Assembly (NCBI GenBank): GCA_034766995.1
Contig: CM068318.1
Coordinates: 4,401,001 to 4,465,000 of the forward strand
DNA: 64,000 bases
From: Acanthacorydalis orientalis
Lineage: Eukaryota; Arthropoda; Insecta; Megaloptera; Corydalidae
Reading direction: 5' to 3'
The notes beneath the pieces are model-generated. The model worked only from the letters and a program-made list of their open reading frames with translations, was not told where the DNA came from and made no database searches. Below, piece after piece: positions 50,548 through 61,262 of the stretch (position 1 is its first letter; each line of letters opens with the position of its first letter). Position numbers and translations under genes: made by a program.

Positions 50548-50662
50548 ATGGTGCTTCAGGTACTTGACCTGGTGAATTCTGCCAACGAAGCCTTCTACGG
50601 AGATTGTCCCGCGTTGTACACGAATCTCGATGCGGCACTCAACACGACCACCATAACGCCAG
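50548..50662 (+). CDS. pnt: Alternative first coding exon of pointed (P1-like isoform)
   Basis: ATG at 50548 in good context (G at -3 and +4), 38 codons, and a donor after the first base of a codon (CCAG then GTACTG at 50663). The peptide opens MVLQVLDLVNSANEAFYGD and includes CPALYTNLDAALNTTTITP. It ends in phase 1, like the exon at 25105-25320, so both can splice to the same downstream exon. This matches the Drosophila arrangement, in which a promoter inside the P2 intron yields PntP1, a protein with the ETS domain but no Pointed domain that activates without MAPK phosphorylation. I do not recognise the N-terminal peptide itself. Assignment rests on position, strand, phase, GC content and the promoter signals. 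Confidence 0.72.
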
Positions 50663-51815
50663 GTACTGACAAAAAAAATACACAAAAAATACTGACAGAA
50701 AAATAACACAAATAAACTAGAAATATTTATCATCAATCAGACTGAATCACATTTACACCGAAAACTAACATAAATCATCAATTGTGACAGATTTGATAAA
50801 TTGACAAGAAGACACAAACGTCATTTAATTATTGAAGTTCAATTTTATACCACTTGAACGCTGCAGAAAAAATTAGAACCGTTTTGCTATTTTATTGAAA
50901 AAGCTTCAATTAGTTTTATGTAAAAAAACTGTAGAAAAGTTTATAATAATTAAAAAAAAAACAATTATGAGTATTAATAATATTCATTGAATTAATTTTA
51001 TTCACACATTTGAATTACAAATCCCAAAAGGAAACGTATTTTTAAAATGACTACTAATTTGGCAATGTAAAATCTAAAAATGAAAACTATTAGACTAACA
51101 AGTATAAATGGCTCAGAATACAACACGGAAATAAGATAATATTCCTATATTAACATTATTTGTTACATATTTAACCGAATATTTCAAACTGCATTTTTTT
51201 TATTTCCATCACAACTTTTTTACAAATATTTTTTTCATTTAAAATTCTTGAAACTCTATTAAGAAACCTCTAAAAAATGTGTGACAGTTGTGAATCTGTT
51301 ATAAAATATTACTTTTTTTGTGATCATTTTATTTCTGTTATTGTGTTTATTTTCTCTCACTAAAGATGAAAAATGCATTCTCTTTAATTCACAGGCATGA
51401 AACCTGTTCAAAATCTTTTATATAAATTGATGTATTTCTCTAAACAAATTCCAAAAAAGTATTATCTGTATTGAAAAAACAGCCGTAAATGCTTACACTG
51501 TATTTTTAATAAGCAAATAGTTTCACTTTTTTCTGAAAATTGAATTTTATTAAAGATATGAATTTCGAAATTTATGAAAAAAAATTTTTTTAAGGTTTTT
51601 AAAATGTCGTCAAGTCACTTGGAGGAAAAAAGATATATTTATACTCTGATATCAATTATTTGTTATACATTTATTTATTTAAACACTATTTATTATACAA
51701 TGTCATGCATTCATACATTTTTAAACCACATATTTATCATTCGAAGAAAATTGTAAAATGTTATTAAAAACATAAATCACTATTCAATAAAATATTATAT
51801 TCAATTATACAGAAA

Positions 51816-51892
51816 AAAGGAGTCGGTCGAAGCGAAGTAGTTAGCATGTTAGATTGTAAATTAACATGTTATACTTTGATTTTAATCTTGTT
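51816..51892 (+). repeat. tRNA-like SINE-type relic
   Basis: AGCGAAGTAGTTAGCATGTT reads as a D-arm. TTAGATTGTAAATTAACA reads as an anticodon arm, with GTA in the loop as in tRNA-Tyr. ACTTTGATTTTAATC reads as a degenerate T-arm. Order and spacing follow a tRNA, but the acceptor stem does not pair, so it is a decayed tRNA-derived sequence. Confidence 0.4.
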
Positions 51893-53174
51893 ACGTTAAG
51901 CAGTAAAAAATGCGAGAGACCTTGTAAATAAATTCATTTTCATAACTTAACTAACATCCCAAATACTATAAGAGTTATCTTTATATTCACAAAAAATATT
52001 TTCTGTGTTCGTATTTTAAGAATGATTTTTATAGAATTTCAAATATTATTTGCTCTGAGGATGATTGGATCGAAATATGCGTTAATTTATTTAATTTATT
52101 AAATAGGGATGACTATATTATTAGGAAATTTAATAATCGAAAAAAACGGTATCCGAGTTGTTAACTTATTATTTTTTAAAAAAATGAAAACTTCATTTGA
52201 AATTAAAATTATTCAGGCAACAAATCTTTTATGTATTTTGTTATTAAAACAATTATTTGAAACATGAGATTCTTAGTTCAAATTTTATTTAAAAATATAT
52301 AATAATAGCAAGATATTCTTATTTAAATAAAAAAAATAATAGTGATAGGGATCAGTTGTTTATTTCGAAACTGTTTATTATTATTGTGAATCAAATATAT
52401 AAAAAAATAACAATTAGATAAAATAGTGTTTTTATTTTTTAAAAAAAATCAACTGCATCTTTTCACTGAATTCGAAAAACCAAATGTTCATGGATTTTTT
52501 TATTTCATGTAATAGATTTTTTAAATAAAACTGAAAGTAGCTTATAGATAGCAAACTTAATAATTTAAATATTATATATTTCTTCTAATAACAGTTTCCT
52601 TTTGGTGCCTTTTATATTTTATGACAGCAATTTTTCTATTAATTATCAATTAATATTAAAAGTTTTAAATATTACTTTATGTCTTTACAAAAAAACTTAT
52701 CTTCTTATTCGTTTCTATGCCTATATCACATCAATTCCAGTTCGATTACTTTTGGATGGCAACATTTTATTTATATTATTTGAAAAATAATATCAAAACT
52801 CTCAAGTACGATTCGGTTTAAACCGCTTACATATTTTCATTTTTATCTAAATATTCGATTCTGCATCTTCTTAACATCGTTTTCGTTCCACCGAACTCAA
52901 TTTAAATTTCGTCATTAAGACTGTTGTTTATGAATACCACTTAATTACCAGAAATGTGGATACATTTAAACCACCGTACCTGAATTCGTACGTCAGAGTT
53001 CGTGAAATAAATTTTCAACAGTTGCTTCTTTTAAATACGTTGCCATCCTTTGAATAAATAAGACATAAATATATTTATAATGTCTTACACTGAGAATATT
53101 AATGAGTTAATTGTCAGCTGTAGAAATGCTTAATTGTTATTGTACAGTCTAACTATTAATAAACCTACACACAC

Positions 53175-53176
<2 letters not shown>

Positions 53177-53219
<43 letters not shown>
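53177..53219. repeat. (TA)n microsatellite
   Basis: About 43 bp, the first of five tracts in 1.3 kb around the deleted mariner. Confidence 0.97.
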
Positions 53220-53220
<1 letters not shown>

Positions 53221-53340
53221 TTGAAATATTTTATCTAAATTTCTTCAAATATGCTTAAATGTATTGTACTTTAAATACAATTTATGAGTATTATTAGTGT
53301 AAAATTTAGAAAATACATAATGGTTCAGTATCTTTTTCAT

Positions 53341-53364
53341 TATATATATATATATATATATATA
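53341..53364. repeat. (TA)n microsatellite, short
   Basis: About 24 bp. Confidence 0.93.
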
Positions 53365-53608
53365 ATTTGAGGTTTACATAAAAATCAAACAATAATGGAT
53401 ATAGTTTGATTTAAAAATGCTTTGGAAAATTCGTTAACAATTTTTGTTATCACTGATAACAAATTGAACGATAAAAAATAAATACTGTAATTTTATCAAC
53501 TGTTATGCGGTTTATTTTTTTAAAAAAACTCCTCTGGTTTATAACGATAGCAATTATTTATAAAAATTTGATATCTATTTGTAATGAACGTAAACATATT
53601 TTATACAT

Positions 53609-53610
<2 letters not shown>

Positions 53611-53649
<39 letters not shown>

Positions 53650-53662
53650 TATATGTATATAT
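53611..53662. repeat. (TA)n microsatellite
   Basis: About 50 bp, with C and G interruptions near the right end. Confidence 0.95.
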
Positions 53663-53812
53663 AATATGTATATAATGTGTGCATGTCTGTCTGTGTGATA
53701 AGAATGTTAGAAAAATGTATTGCAAACCGTAGAAAAGAGAAACGTTGGATTTTTATTACCGTTTAATATACCAGAATATTAGAAGACGCAATAATGTAAC
53801 ATTATGTCGTCG

Positions 53813-53816
<4 letters not shown>

Positions 53817-53876
<60 letters not shown>
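53817..53876. repeat. (TA)n microsatellite at left end of deleted mariner
   Basis: About 60 bp, directly joined to the transposon end. Confidence 0.97.
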
Positions 53877-53879
<3 letters not shown>

Positions 53880-54379
53880 GTGCGCAAGTTAACTCGATGC
53901 TTTTTTTGTAAAAAAAATGAAGGTTTATAAGAAAATGGAAAACATTTCAATTCACAAAATATCTTTCGTTATTTATTATAACTTTGCTCTATCTGTCGGA
54001 TAACTATCGAATCCCTCGTCGAAATAAAGATGGGTAACTTGAGTCCATGAAGTCGTAATGCGTTTTTTGCATGTTTTATGCGTCCTCAACCAACCTCACT
54101 AAACTTTCCTTCAAAACTGAACGAATAATTCTAGCGGCTTTGGCAACATCTTTTTCAACTGGAATATAAAAAGTATGGAATGCTTAAAATGCTGCTTTTC
54201 GGATGCCATTGTGTTCACTACAGTTTTGTGAGTTTGTACCAGCTGCTTAGTCGAGTAATATAGCGTTTTTTTTTTAAATTTTAAGGTCGACAGTTAACAT
54301 CCTAAAACGTCGAGAAAATATTTTAATTTAAAATAGAGGTATGATTAATTCAATTTAAAGACAGAATTAATTTTTACAC

Positions 54380-54382
<3 letters not shown>
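53877..54382 (-). mobile_element. Internally deleted mariner copy
   Basis: A copy of about 506 bp of the same family as the element at 19480-20744. The left end (TTGGTGCGCAAGTTAACTCG) and the right end (CAGAATTAATTTTTACACCT) align with that element's ends. Subterminal blocks also align: near the left, CTGTCGG...TCGAATCCCTCGTCGAA; near the right, TTTTTCAACTGG...CTGCTTTTCGGATGCCAT. About 760 bp of central transposase sequence is gone, including the HDxARPHVA block. Both ends lie directly against long (TA)n tracts. It is non-autonomous. Confidence 0.85.

Positions 54383-54429
<47 letters not shown>
54382..54429. repeat. (TA)n microsatellite at right end of deleted mariner
   Basis: About 48 bp, directly joined to the transposon end. 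Confidence 0.97.
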
Positions 54430-54431
<2 letters not shown>

Positions 54432-55269
54432 CCGAAATTAAGTCCAAGCAGCTACTGTTAACAATTTCGTATTTTTGTATCATAAGTTTATGTTTGTCTC
54501 CATAATTATATGTTGTTTAAAGTCGTTGTCATTAAATGAATGCCTAAAATCATCTTCATGAAGCAGTCATTAAAAAGGGAAATTTACTTTACTTGGATCA
54601 TCATTATTAGTTTTTTATGCATAATCTTGATATATTGATTTTAAATTTAAAAAAAAATATATTTATTTTAATTGATCCCTTAATTGATTTAAGTTAATAT
54701 ATAATTAGTTGTATTTATTTGAGGTAAAGTTAAATGTATCTATCATTTGTGCTAAATAAATAGCAGTACACTTTTAGTATCCTTTCTTTGTAAGAAGACT
54801 GCAAATAAATATAGCATGTTTTTTTATAAAGTATGAAACATTATTGTATGTACAGTTTTATCAGTTACAATGAAACTAAAAAAAATATTTTTTTTGTTTT
54901 ATATATTCCACTAATTATCATTTAGGTATTTATCATCGTCGTAAAATAATTCGCGGAACGCTATCTGTTGTTTCAGGCTTGCTTTTTTATTATTGTGATG
55001 TTCAATAATCTTATCATGGTTACATATTTGTTCTTCTGAATACGATTTCTATTGAAGAAACTTACGATTTCATTTCGAATCAATGTTGATGTTTTTGTGC
55101 AGGGAAAAATACAATAGGCTGCGTTTTAGTAAAATTCAATGGATGCTTAATTGGATTTAATAGTAAGTGCTTTTCAGTAGATTCAACATGTCGATAAGGG
55201 TATATTCAAATGTACGATTTCGGTTCAAGTGTGTGTAATAAAATGTTATTAGCGATAAATTGGAAACGA

Positions 55270-55340
55270 CCACAGCCGAGTGGCTTGCATGACAATCTTT
55301 AAAACGAATATACAATTTTAAGCTGTGAGATATTTCGAAT
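55270..55340 (+). repeat. Possible tRNA-like fragment
   Basis: CAGCCGAGTGGCTTGCATGA resembles the D-arm/A-box of Leu/Ser-type tRNAs. The rest is AT-rich with only a vague T-arm (TATTTCGAATA). Weak. Confidence 0.22.
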
Positions 55341-56823
55341 AAAAATAAAAAAAATGAAAGCTCATCTTTATAAAATAAAAAAATAATTTTCTGAAGACGA
55401 ATTCAGAATATGTTCCAAAGATGTCACATTGCAATTAATGCTTTTCATGTACTTCTGTTAAAATTAAAATATTTACGAATTTTCTTTATTTGATTGTTGT
55501 CTTAACTGTATATTTATGGCTTTTTTGTTAATAGAAAATTGAGTTTTATCCTTGATAATGTTCCTCTCATACTGATTGCTTGTTAAAAGATTTAAATAGT
55601 CAAATTAATTTTTCTTACTTAAGTAATTAATACCAGTTCTTTTAATATATTTCATTTAAATATCGAACTTGTTACACTTAAAGTAAAAACATGTAATTTT
55701 TCTCTGTAAATGTTTTATATTCTGCTTTTTATGAGCATTATTCAAATCCCACACACTACTTAATATTATACAAACAATATCAATGAATCAGTTTCGTGCA
55801 TCTTACTAAATAATTAATAATGAAGATCCTTTCAGATACTGTCAGTTTTATTAGTCATTTATGATGTTGTGAAATGGAAATTCGTGTTCACAATTTCGTA
55901 GAAATATTTTTATTTCGAGTTTCTTGGAAAATCTTTAATTATTCCATGGATTTAGTACAAAAACATTGCGTACAATATTTTTTATGTATAAACATGAATG
56001 TTTATAGATTCATGTGGGCATAGACTGCATGCCTTCATATTGTAGATGATTCTTTTTTTAATAAAAGTTGACATATATCATAGATGTGTCATTTGTATAT
56101 TATTCAGAGAAAAATGCTGTAGTTAAGTAATTCGAAATTATTTTTAACTAGTACGGTACAAGTTTGTTGTTAAACATTTCAGAAATCAGCATTTAAAATA
56201 ACATGTTTTGATTGTTAATTTGGTTCAGTTTTAAATAAATATATTGTAAATTATTCTGTAAATTTGGTTTCAATAATTAAAAAAAAAATACATAAAGAAT
56301 CAAAATTTGGAAAGTTAAAGTAAATTGTCTCTACTTATTAACGTTAAGTCAAAATCTTGTTTTATAAACAAAAATTATACTCATCAGACATCGAATTTCG
56401 CATTATCAATGCAACATTCACCACAATCATCTCATATAAATATAATATTAATGATTCTCTCTTAGAATATTAAAGTACGTCGTCTCAAATTATTAAGCTT
56501 TGATCTTGATATCACACTAAAATAAAATTTAAAAATCGAAATTGGCTAGTTTCAAACAATCGGCGTACTCGTTTCGTTAATATCACATAACTGTATTAAT
56601 AATTCCAAGTATTTTAAAATAAACCAGTTATAATTTTCATAAAAAGTTAAAATTTAAACCCTGCTTTTATTGAAAAAAACATAATTACAATTCCAGTTTT
56701 TATTTGTATATTTACTATCAGTGTGGATTATACAAATGTATTTTTGTTGCACTCGGTTATCAGTTATCAAATAATATACTTGTTCAATAATAAATAATTC
56801 AGCACACACACAAACACATGCAC

Positions 56824-56825
<2 letters not shown>

Positions 56826-56882
<57 letters not shown>
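56826..56882. repeat. (TA)n microsatellite
   Basis: About 57 bp, preceded by CACACACAAACACATGCACC. Confidence 0.97.
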
Positions 56883-56886
<4 letters not shown>

Positions 56887-57579
56887 GCAAATTAAATACA
56901 TGCACGATTTATAACTAATTTAAAATTTAAATTCTAATCCTATATTTTTATGGGAGTTCATTATACAGGATCAAATATGTATCTGTGTAATGTATCGAAA
57001 CTAATTCTATCAGTCTATAAGTATTTTAATTTCTCTATTCTTTATTAAGTATTGTTTATGTTAAAGTAGAGAAACGATTGAAATACACGTTACAATAAAT
57101 TATTGGCTTACTACAAATGTTCGAAAACCGTATCAGTTTTTTTCTACACATCAGTGATATATAAAAGTGAATTTTATGTATCATACATTTGTTAATAATA
57201 CAATACGCCATTAAATTTAAATAATTCTCTGAATAAATTTAGAATATATCTTCGATTTCATAATAAGTATTGTATTATTCTTTGTATTTGGAAGCGAATA
57301 ATTGGAGATAAACTAGGAAAAATGATGACATGTATAACTGTTTTATTTTTATTCATTTACTTAGTTTTGAACTTACTTACACATTTATATAAATGAATTA
57401 ATTCTCCAAACAACTACAAATTTTAACACATTTTTAACATTTTTCAGAGTGCTTATAGAAAAGATTTTCTGTTATCATGTCAGATCTGTATTAATGTCAG
57501 ATTGTCTTTGGCTATACTTGAAGATGATGGAGTTGACAATTAATTTTTGCAGTTTTCTTTTTCAAAGATTATATATATT

Positions 57580-57581
<2 letters not shown>

Positions 57582-57610
<29 letters not shown>
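57582..57610. repeat. (TA)n microsatellite, short
   Basis: About 29 bp. Confidence 0.93.
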
Positions 57611-57613
<3 letters not shown>

Positions 57614-58257
57614 CGGAGTATATTTAATCAAGGCATTTAATTTGTGTAGTAATTACTTTTCTGCGGCTATGTGTTAGCTGTCACACTATATAACTTTTAA
57701 TCTGACATCATTCAATTACCGGAAAATTATGTTTTAATTTATAACATTATCATTACGAATATATATTACCATTTTGAATAAATTTTCATGGAACCGACCA
57801 TACAGGTAACGCACGTCGTTCGAGTATTGCTCGAAAGGAACAAATTAAATAAATAGAATATCATCCAATCTTTTGTGTATCTATTCATATGTATATAATG
57901 AAGTATACACATATTGTAAACTGTAAATCGTACAGTAATCGATTTGAAAATTATTCACAACGATGAACGTAATTGTTTCTAACGCAAATCTGACATCATG
58001 CTATTGTTTATATTTTATTTGAAACAGTGGTTCTGTGTTCGTGCTCATATCTATTTTTATTTTTATCGTCATTTTTTTTTCGTTGTGTGTATGTATTACA
58101 ATTTACGTATACAATCCTTTTTATGTACATTATTTAATTATGTTTCTTTATGTGATGTATCAAACATTAAGTCACGGTCAATTAAAATTATTCAAAATAA
58201 AACACGATACGAGGATCATACTTTTAAATATTTATTACTTGATACATATATTCACTC

Positions 58258-58301
58258 CCTCCTCTCCCCCCTCTCTTTCTCTCTCTCTCTCTCTATATAT
58301 A
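58258..58301. repeat. (CT)n(TA)n repeat
   Basis: A long pyrimidine run with CT units, then a short TA. Followed by TTTCCAGGGT, which looks acceptor-like, but no open coding frame with a donor follows. Confidence 0.9.
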
Positions 58302-59403
58302 ATATTTCCAGGGTAACTTTATACATTTTCTTTCTATAAAATGTATGTTTCCATTAATTTACTAAAAATGCTTTTAATTTCAAATTAACGTGCAATGATT
58401 ATAATAATGATAAAATAAATAATCTTCTCAAGTCCTTATTGTCATGTGTGCTTATAATTTATTTTATGTTTAAGGAAATAAAATATGTTGGCAGCTTACT
58501 CGATTTTCGGTTGCTTGCACTTTTTGTAGACAGATAAGGCCAGAAGGCTTGCTATTTCATAAATCATTTACACTAAAATAAACATGTAATTGTTGTAACT
58601 TAAACATTAAACTCTCATTAACCGTCTATTCCCGCTGAACAAAAATTATGTCCTTCGGGATTATTACTAGAAATGAACTGCCGTTCACAAATCACAAATC
58701 CGAGTTTAAAAAAGTTAACTGGAAGTGTGTTTTTTTAATATGCACGTTGGGCTTTAGGTGTATAAGAATTAGCATGTTTTTTTTCAAATCGAAACACTTA
58801 TTTTTTTTAAACGTTTTGCAGACAATTCACAACATATTGTAATAATTGAAATAATTACTAAACATAACTCTCTTAACTTGTGCGAATTTTCAATAGAGTT
58901 GTCTGAGTTTGGTAGCGATTAAACTACTTCTTTATACTTTGAGGTGCAATGTTGAAAATCCTGAGTGTCAATTATGATGCTCGTGCTTCATATTTCATTG
59001 CTGAGATTTATTTACAAATTGTATAAAACTAGCAAAATATGGATTTAAAAATGGGAGAACACTATCTTACTGGATAGTTTTAAGCACGGTAGAAAGTGAC
59101 TTGTTACTATTTTAAAATAATAACAAGTAAACTCTACTTAATCATTACATATTTAAATCATTAAAGGGCACCTTTGCAGACTTTATCGTCGTCAAAGAGA
59201 CTAGCTCTGGCTGGTCAACAAGCGCGAATTAAAACTGTTGAAAGAGACAAAAATCTCAAAAATAGTATAAAAATGTTTACTTCTAATACGATAAAAATAT
59301 TTTCCTTAAATGAGAGATGTGTCCATATGTTCTGTATTTATAGTACAGGAGGACACAGAGCCCTTGATTTAATTTAAATATTTGGTCTCATAGTACCTTT
59401 TAA

Positions 59404-59592
59404 TATAGGGTGATTCAACTTAAGCTTCCACACAAAAGTATTAAAATAAACATGTTATCCTCCCATTTAGTTCAATTGTATTTTAATATTGAATTGAACT
59501 AATATACTAAATAAAAAATAACATGATTTTTCTTAACCTCTCCGCCCCCTTTTAATACTTTCATGTGGAAATCTAAATTGAATCACCGTATA
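59404..59592. mobile_element. Palindromic MITE-like element, 189 bp
   Basis: The ends form a long inverted repeat. TATAGGGTGATTCAACTTAA (59404 on) matches the complement of the right end, TATACGGTGATTCAATTTAG. The similarity continues for about 43 bp to AAAGTATTAAAA. A second, inner inverted repeat, TAGTTCAATT/AATTGAACTA, makes most of the element foldable. It is flanked by TA. There is no coding capacity. It resembles a non-autonomous Tc1/mariner-type MITE, but its ends differ from the mariner family found at 19.5 and 53.9 kb. Confidence 0.82.
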
Positions 59593-60839
59593 TTTGTGAA
59601 ATTAACCACTTCTACATGAAAATATATGAATAATGTATTGTGTTGTTTTCTTTTTTTGCACTGAATGTAAGTAAAAAAATTGGCACATGTATTTGTATTT
59701 GAATAAAAATGAAGTGTGTCAGATAAATCAAATATAAGAAATTTAGTGGTATGAAGACGATAAACATTATGCAGATGAGCGTTAAATAAATCAAAGTAAA
59801 CATTTATTAGGTATTTTGATAAAAGAGTATCGTATAAATTGAGAATTATTTTATTGAAAAGTGAACATAAATCCTGTACTAGTCAAAGACGATACAAAGT
59901 CAAACTTGAATATCAAATTATACACAAATAATTATTTTATATAAAAAAGATATAAAATCGAATAACGATTTTTCATTTTTTTTGTTTGTTAATTTTTCGC
60001 AAGGATTTTGTTTTGGAAATTAATTAGGTCATACGATTTTCAAATAAAAATAAAAGTTTCTAAATAAGTCAACTAAATAAAGAATATTTATTTTTCATTA
60101 TTCAGAATAGTAAATTGTTATTTTCGTCATGTAGTGAGGAGTTTAAATGGTATTCTTTATTAAATGTTAGGTCATATGAACAACCTTGGAAAAATACTAT
60201 ATGATTTATATACTTTTTATACTTATTTACATTGAAACATATTAATTAGAACGATTTTCGGATAAGATTTATTAAAGTAAATCTAATTACGTACCTACTT
60301 ATCAAAAAAAACGTTACAACACGGAAAATAGAATAATTATTATTTATTGCTGTACCAAAAACAACAATATTTTAAAATAAAAGATTCCTTTTTCAAGGCT
60401 TTACACAGCGCTTTTAACTTTTGAATTGTCGCTTCTTATTATTTATTGGTAGAAACATACATAGGTATACTTAAACTTATAGATAATTAACTATCAATTA
60501 AATACAGCATTGTAAAATCATTGAAAAGGATACATTTTAAAATATTAGTTATAAGTGAAGCCATCTACATTTTAGAATTTTTTTACAGTTGTCTAGTTTG
60601 TACTATTTTTTTATTTAATATTTATGGTACAATATTTTTATTTGTGAAATATTATTTGAAAAAATCTGGTATCGAATATATATCTGTTTTAATTTGTATT
60701 TCTTAGAAATATAAAATTAGTGAAAAACAATATCCACATATCTTTTATATTTACTCGATGTGGAGTATTATTTGAAAAAAATCTGATGAGTATGCAAATC
60801 GACTTAATATCTAAATTAAAGCATCAATATATACCTGCT

Positions 60840-61262
60840 ATTGGCAGAAATAGGCTAAATCGATCGTTTATAAAAGAACAATTCTCTGCTGTCGTCGACA
60901 AGGGGTTATTGACGCCTCCGGGCACCTTTTCCCCCGCTATGTACGACATTCAAAGAGTGAGCTCTTTGACGGCTCCATAAAACCGCTAAAAGATATTAGA
61001 ACAGCAGAGAACAGATAGACACACAATACTTATCACATACTCGGCTCGTGCCGAAGAAGAGACAACTGCCTGTGTGTGCGACGTCAACAGGTGGCTGGGG
61101 TGTCAGGTGGTGGTCGACAGAACCCTAGAACCAGCTCGGTTCGACATTTCGTCACATCTCTGTTGCGTCTATCACGCGCGTACTCGTCGTATCCCGCTCT
61201 AACGTACAGCTGCTTCAACGCGGTGCGCACATGTCGCCAGTACATTTCAGTTATTGGAAACT
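60840..61262. promoter_or_regulatory. GC-richer island with E-box cluster
   Basis: About 420 bp of raised GC. It carries CAGGTG at 61088-61093 and 61104-61109, CAGCTG at 61207-61212, and CACATG at 61228-61233. A perfect hairpin, TCAAAGAG-TGAG-CTCTTTGA, lies at 60950-60969 and contains two inverted CTTTGA cores of the TCF type. Frames cross it (60720-60980 ending LLTPPGTFSPAMYDIQR; 61076-61264) and a GTGAGC donor-like site occurs at 60959, but no convincing acceptor was found. An enhancer or an unrecognised alternative exon are both possible. Confidence 0.35.

Noticed and set aside
50263..50736. 157-codon minus-strand frame opposite the P1-like exon
   Set aside because: Shadow of the plus-strand exon and its GC-rich leader; the plus strand has promoter, Kozak and donor signals.
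58258..58330. CT-rich tract plus TTTCCAG resembling a splice acceptor
   Set aside because: No open frame with a donor follows; likely only a simple repeat.
59160..59377. CTTTGCAG followed by a 67-codon frame starting LSSSKRLALAGQQARIKTVE
   Set aside because: The first 20 or so codons look protein-like, but no plausible donor in phase 1 was found and the remainder is AT-biased.
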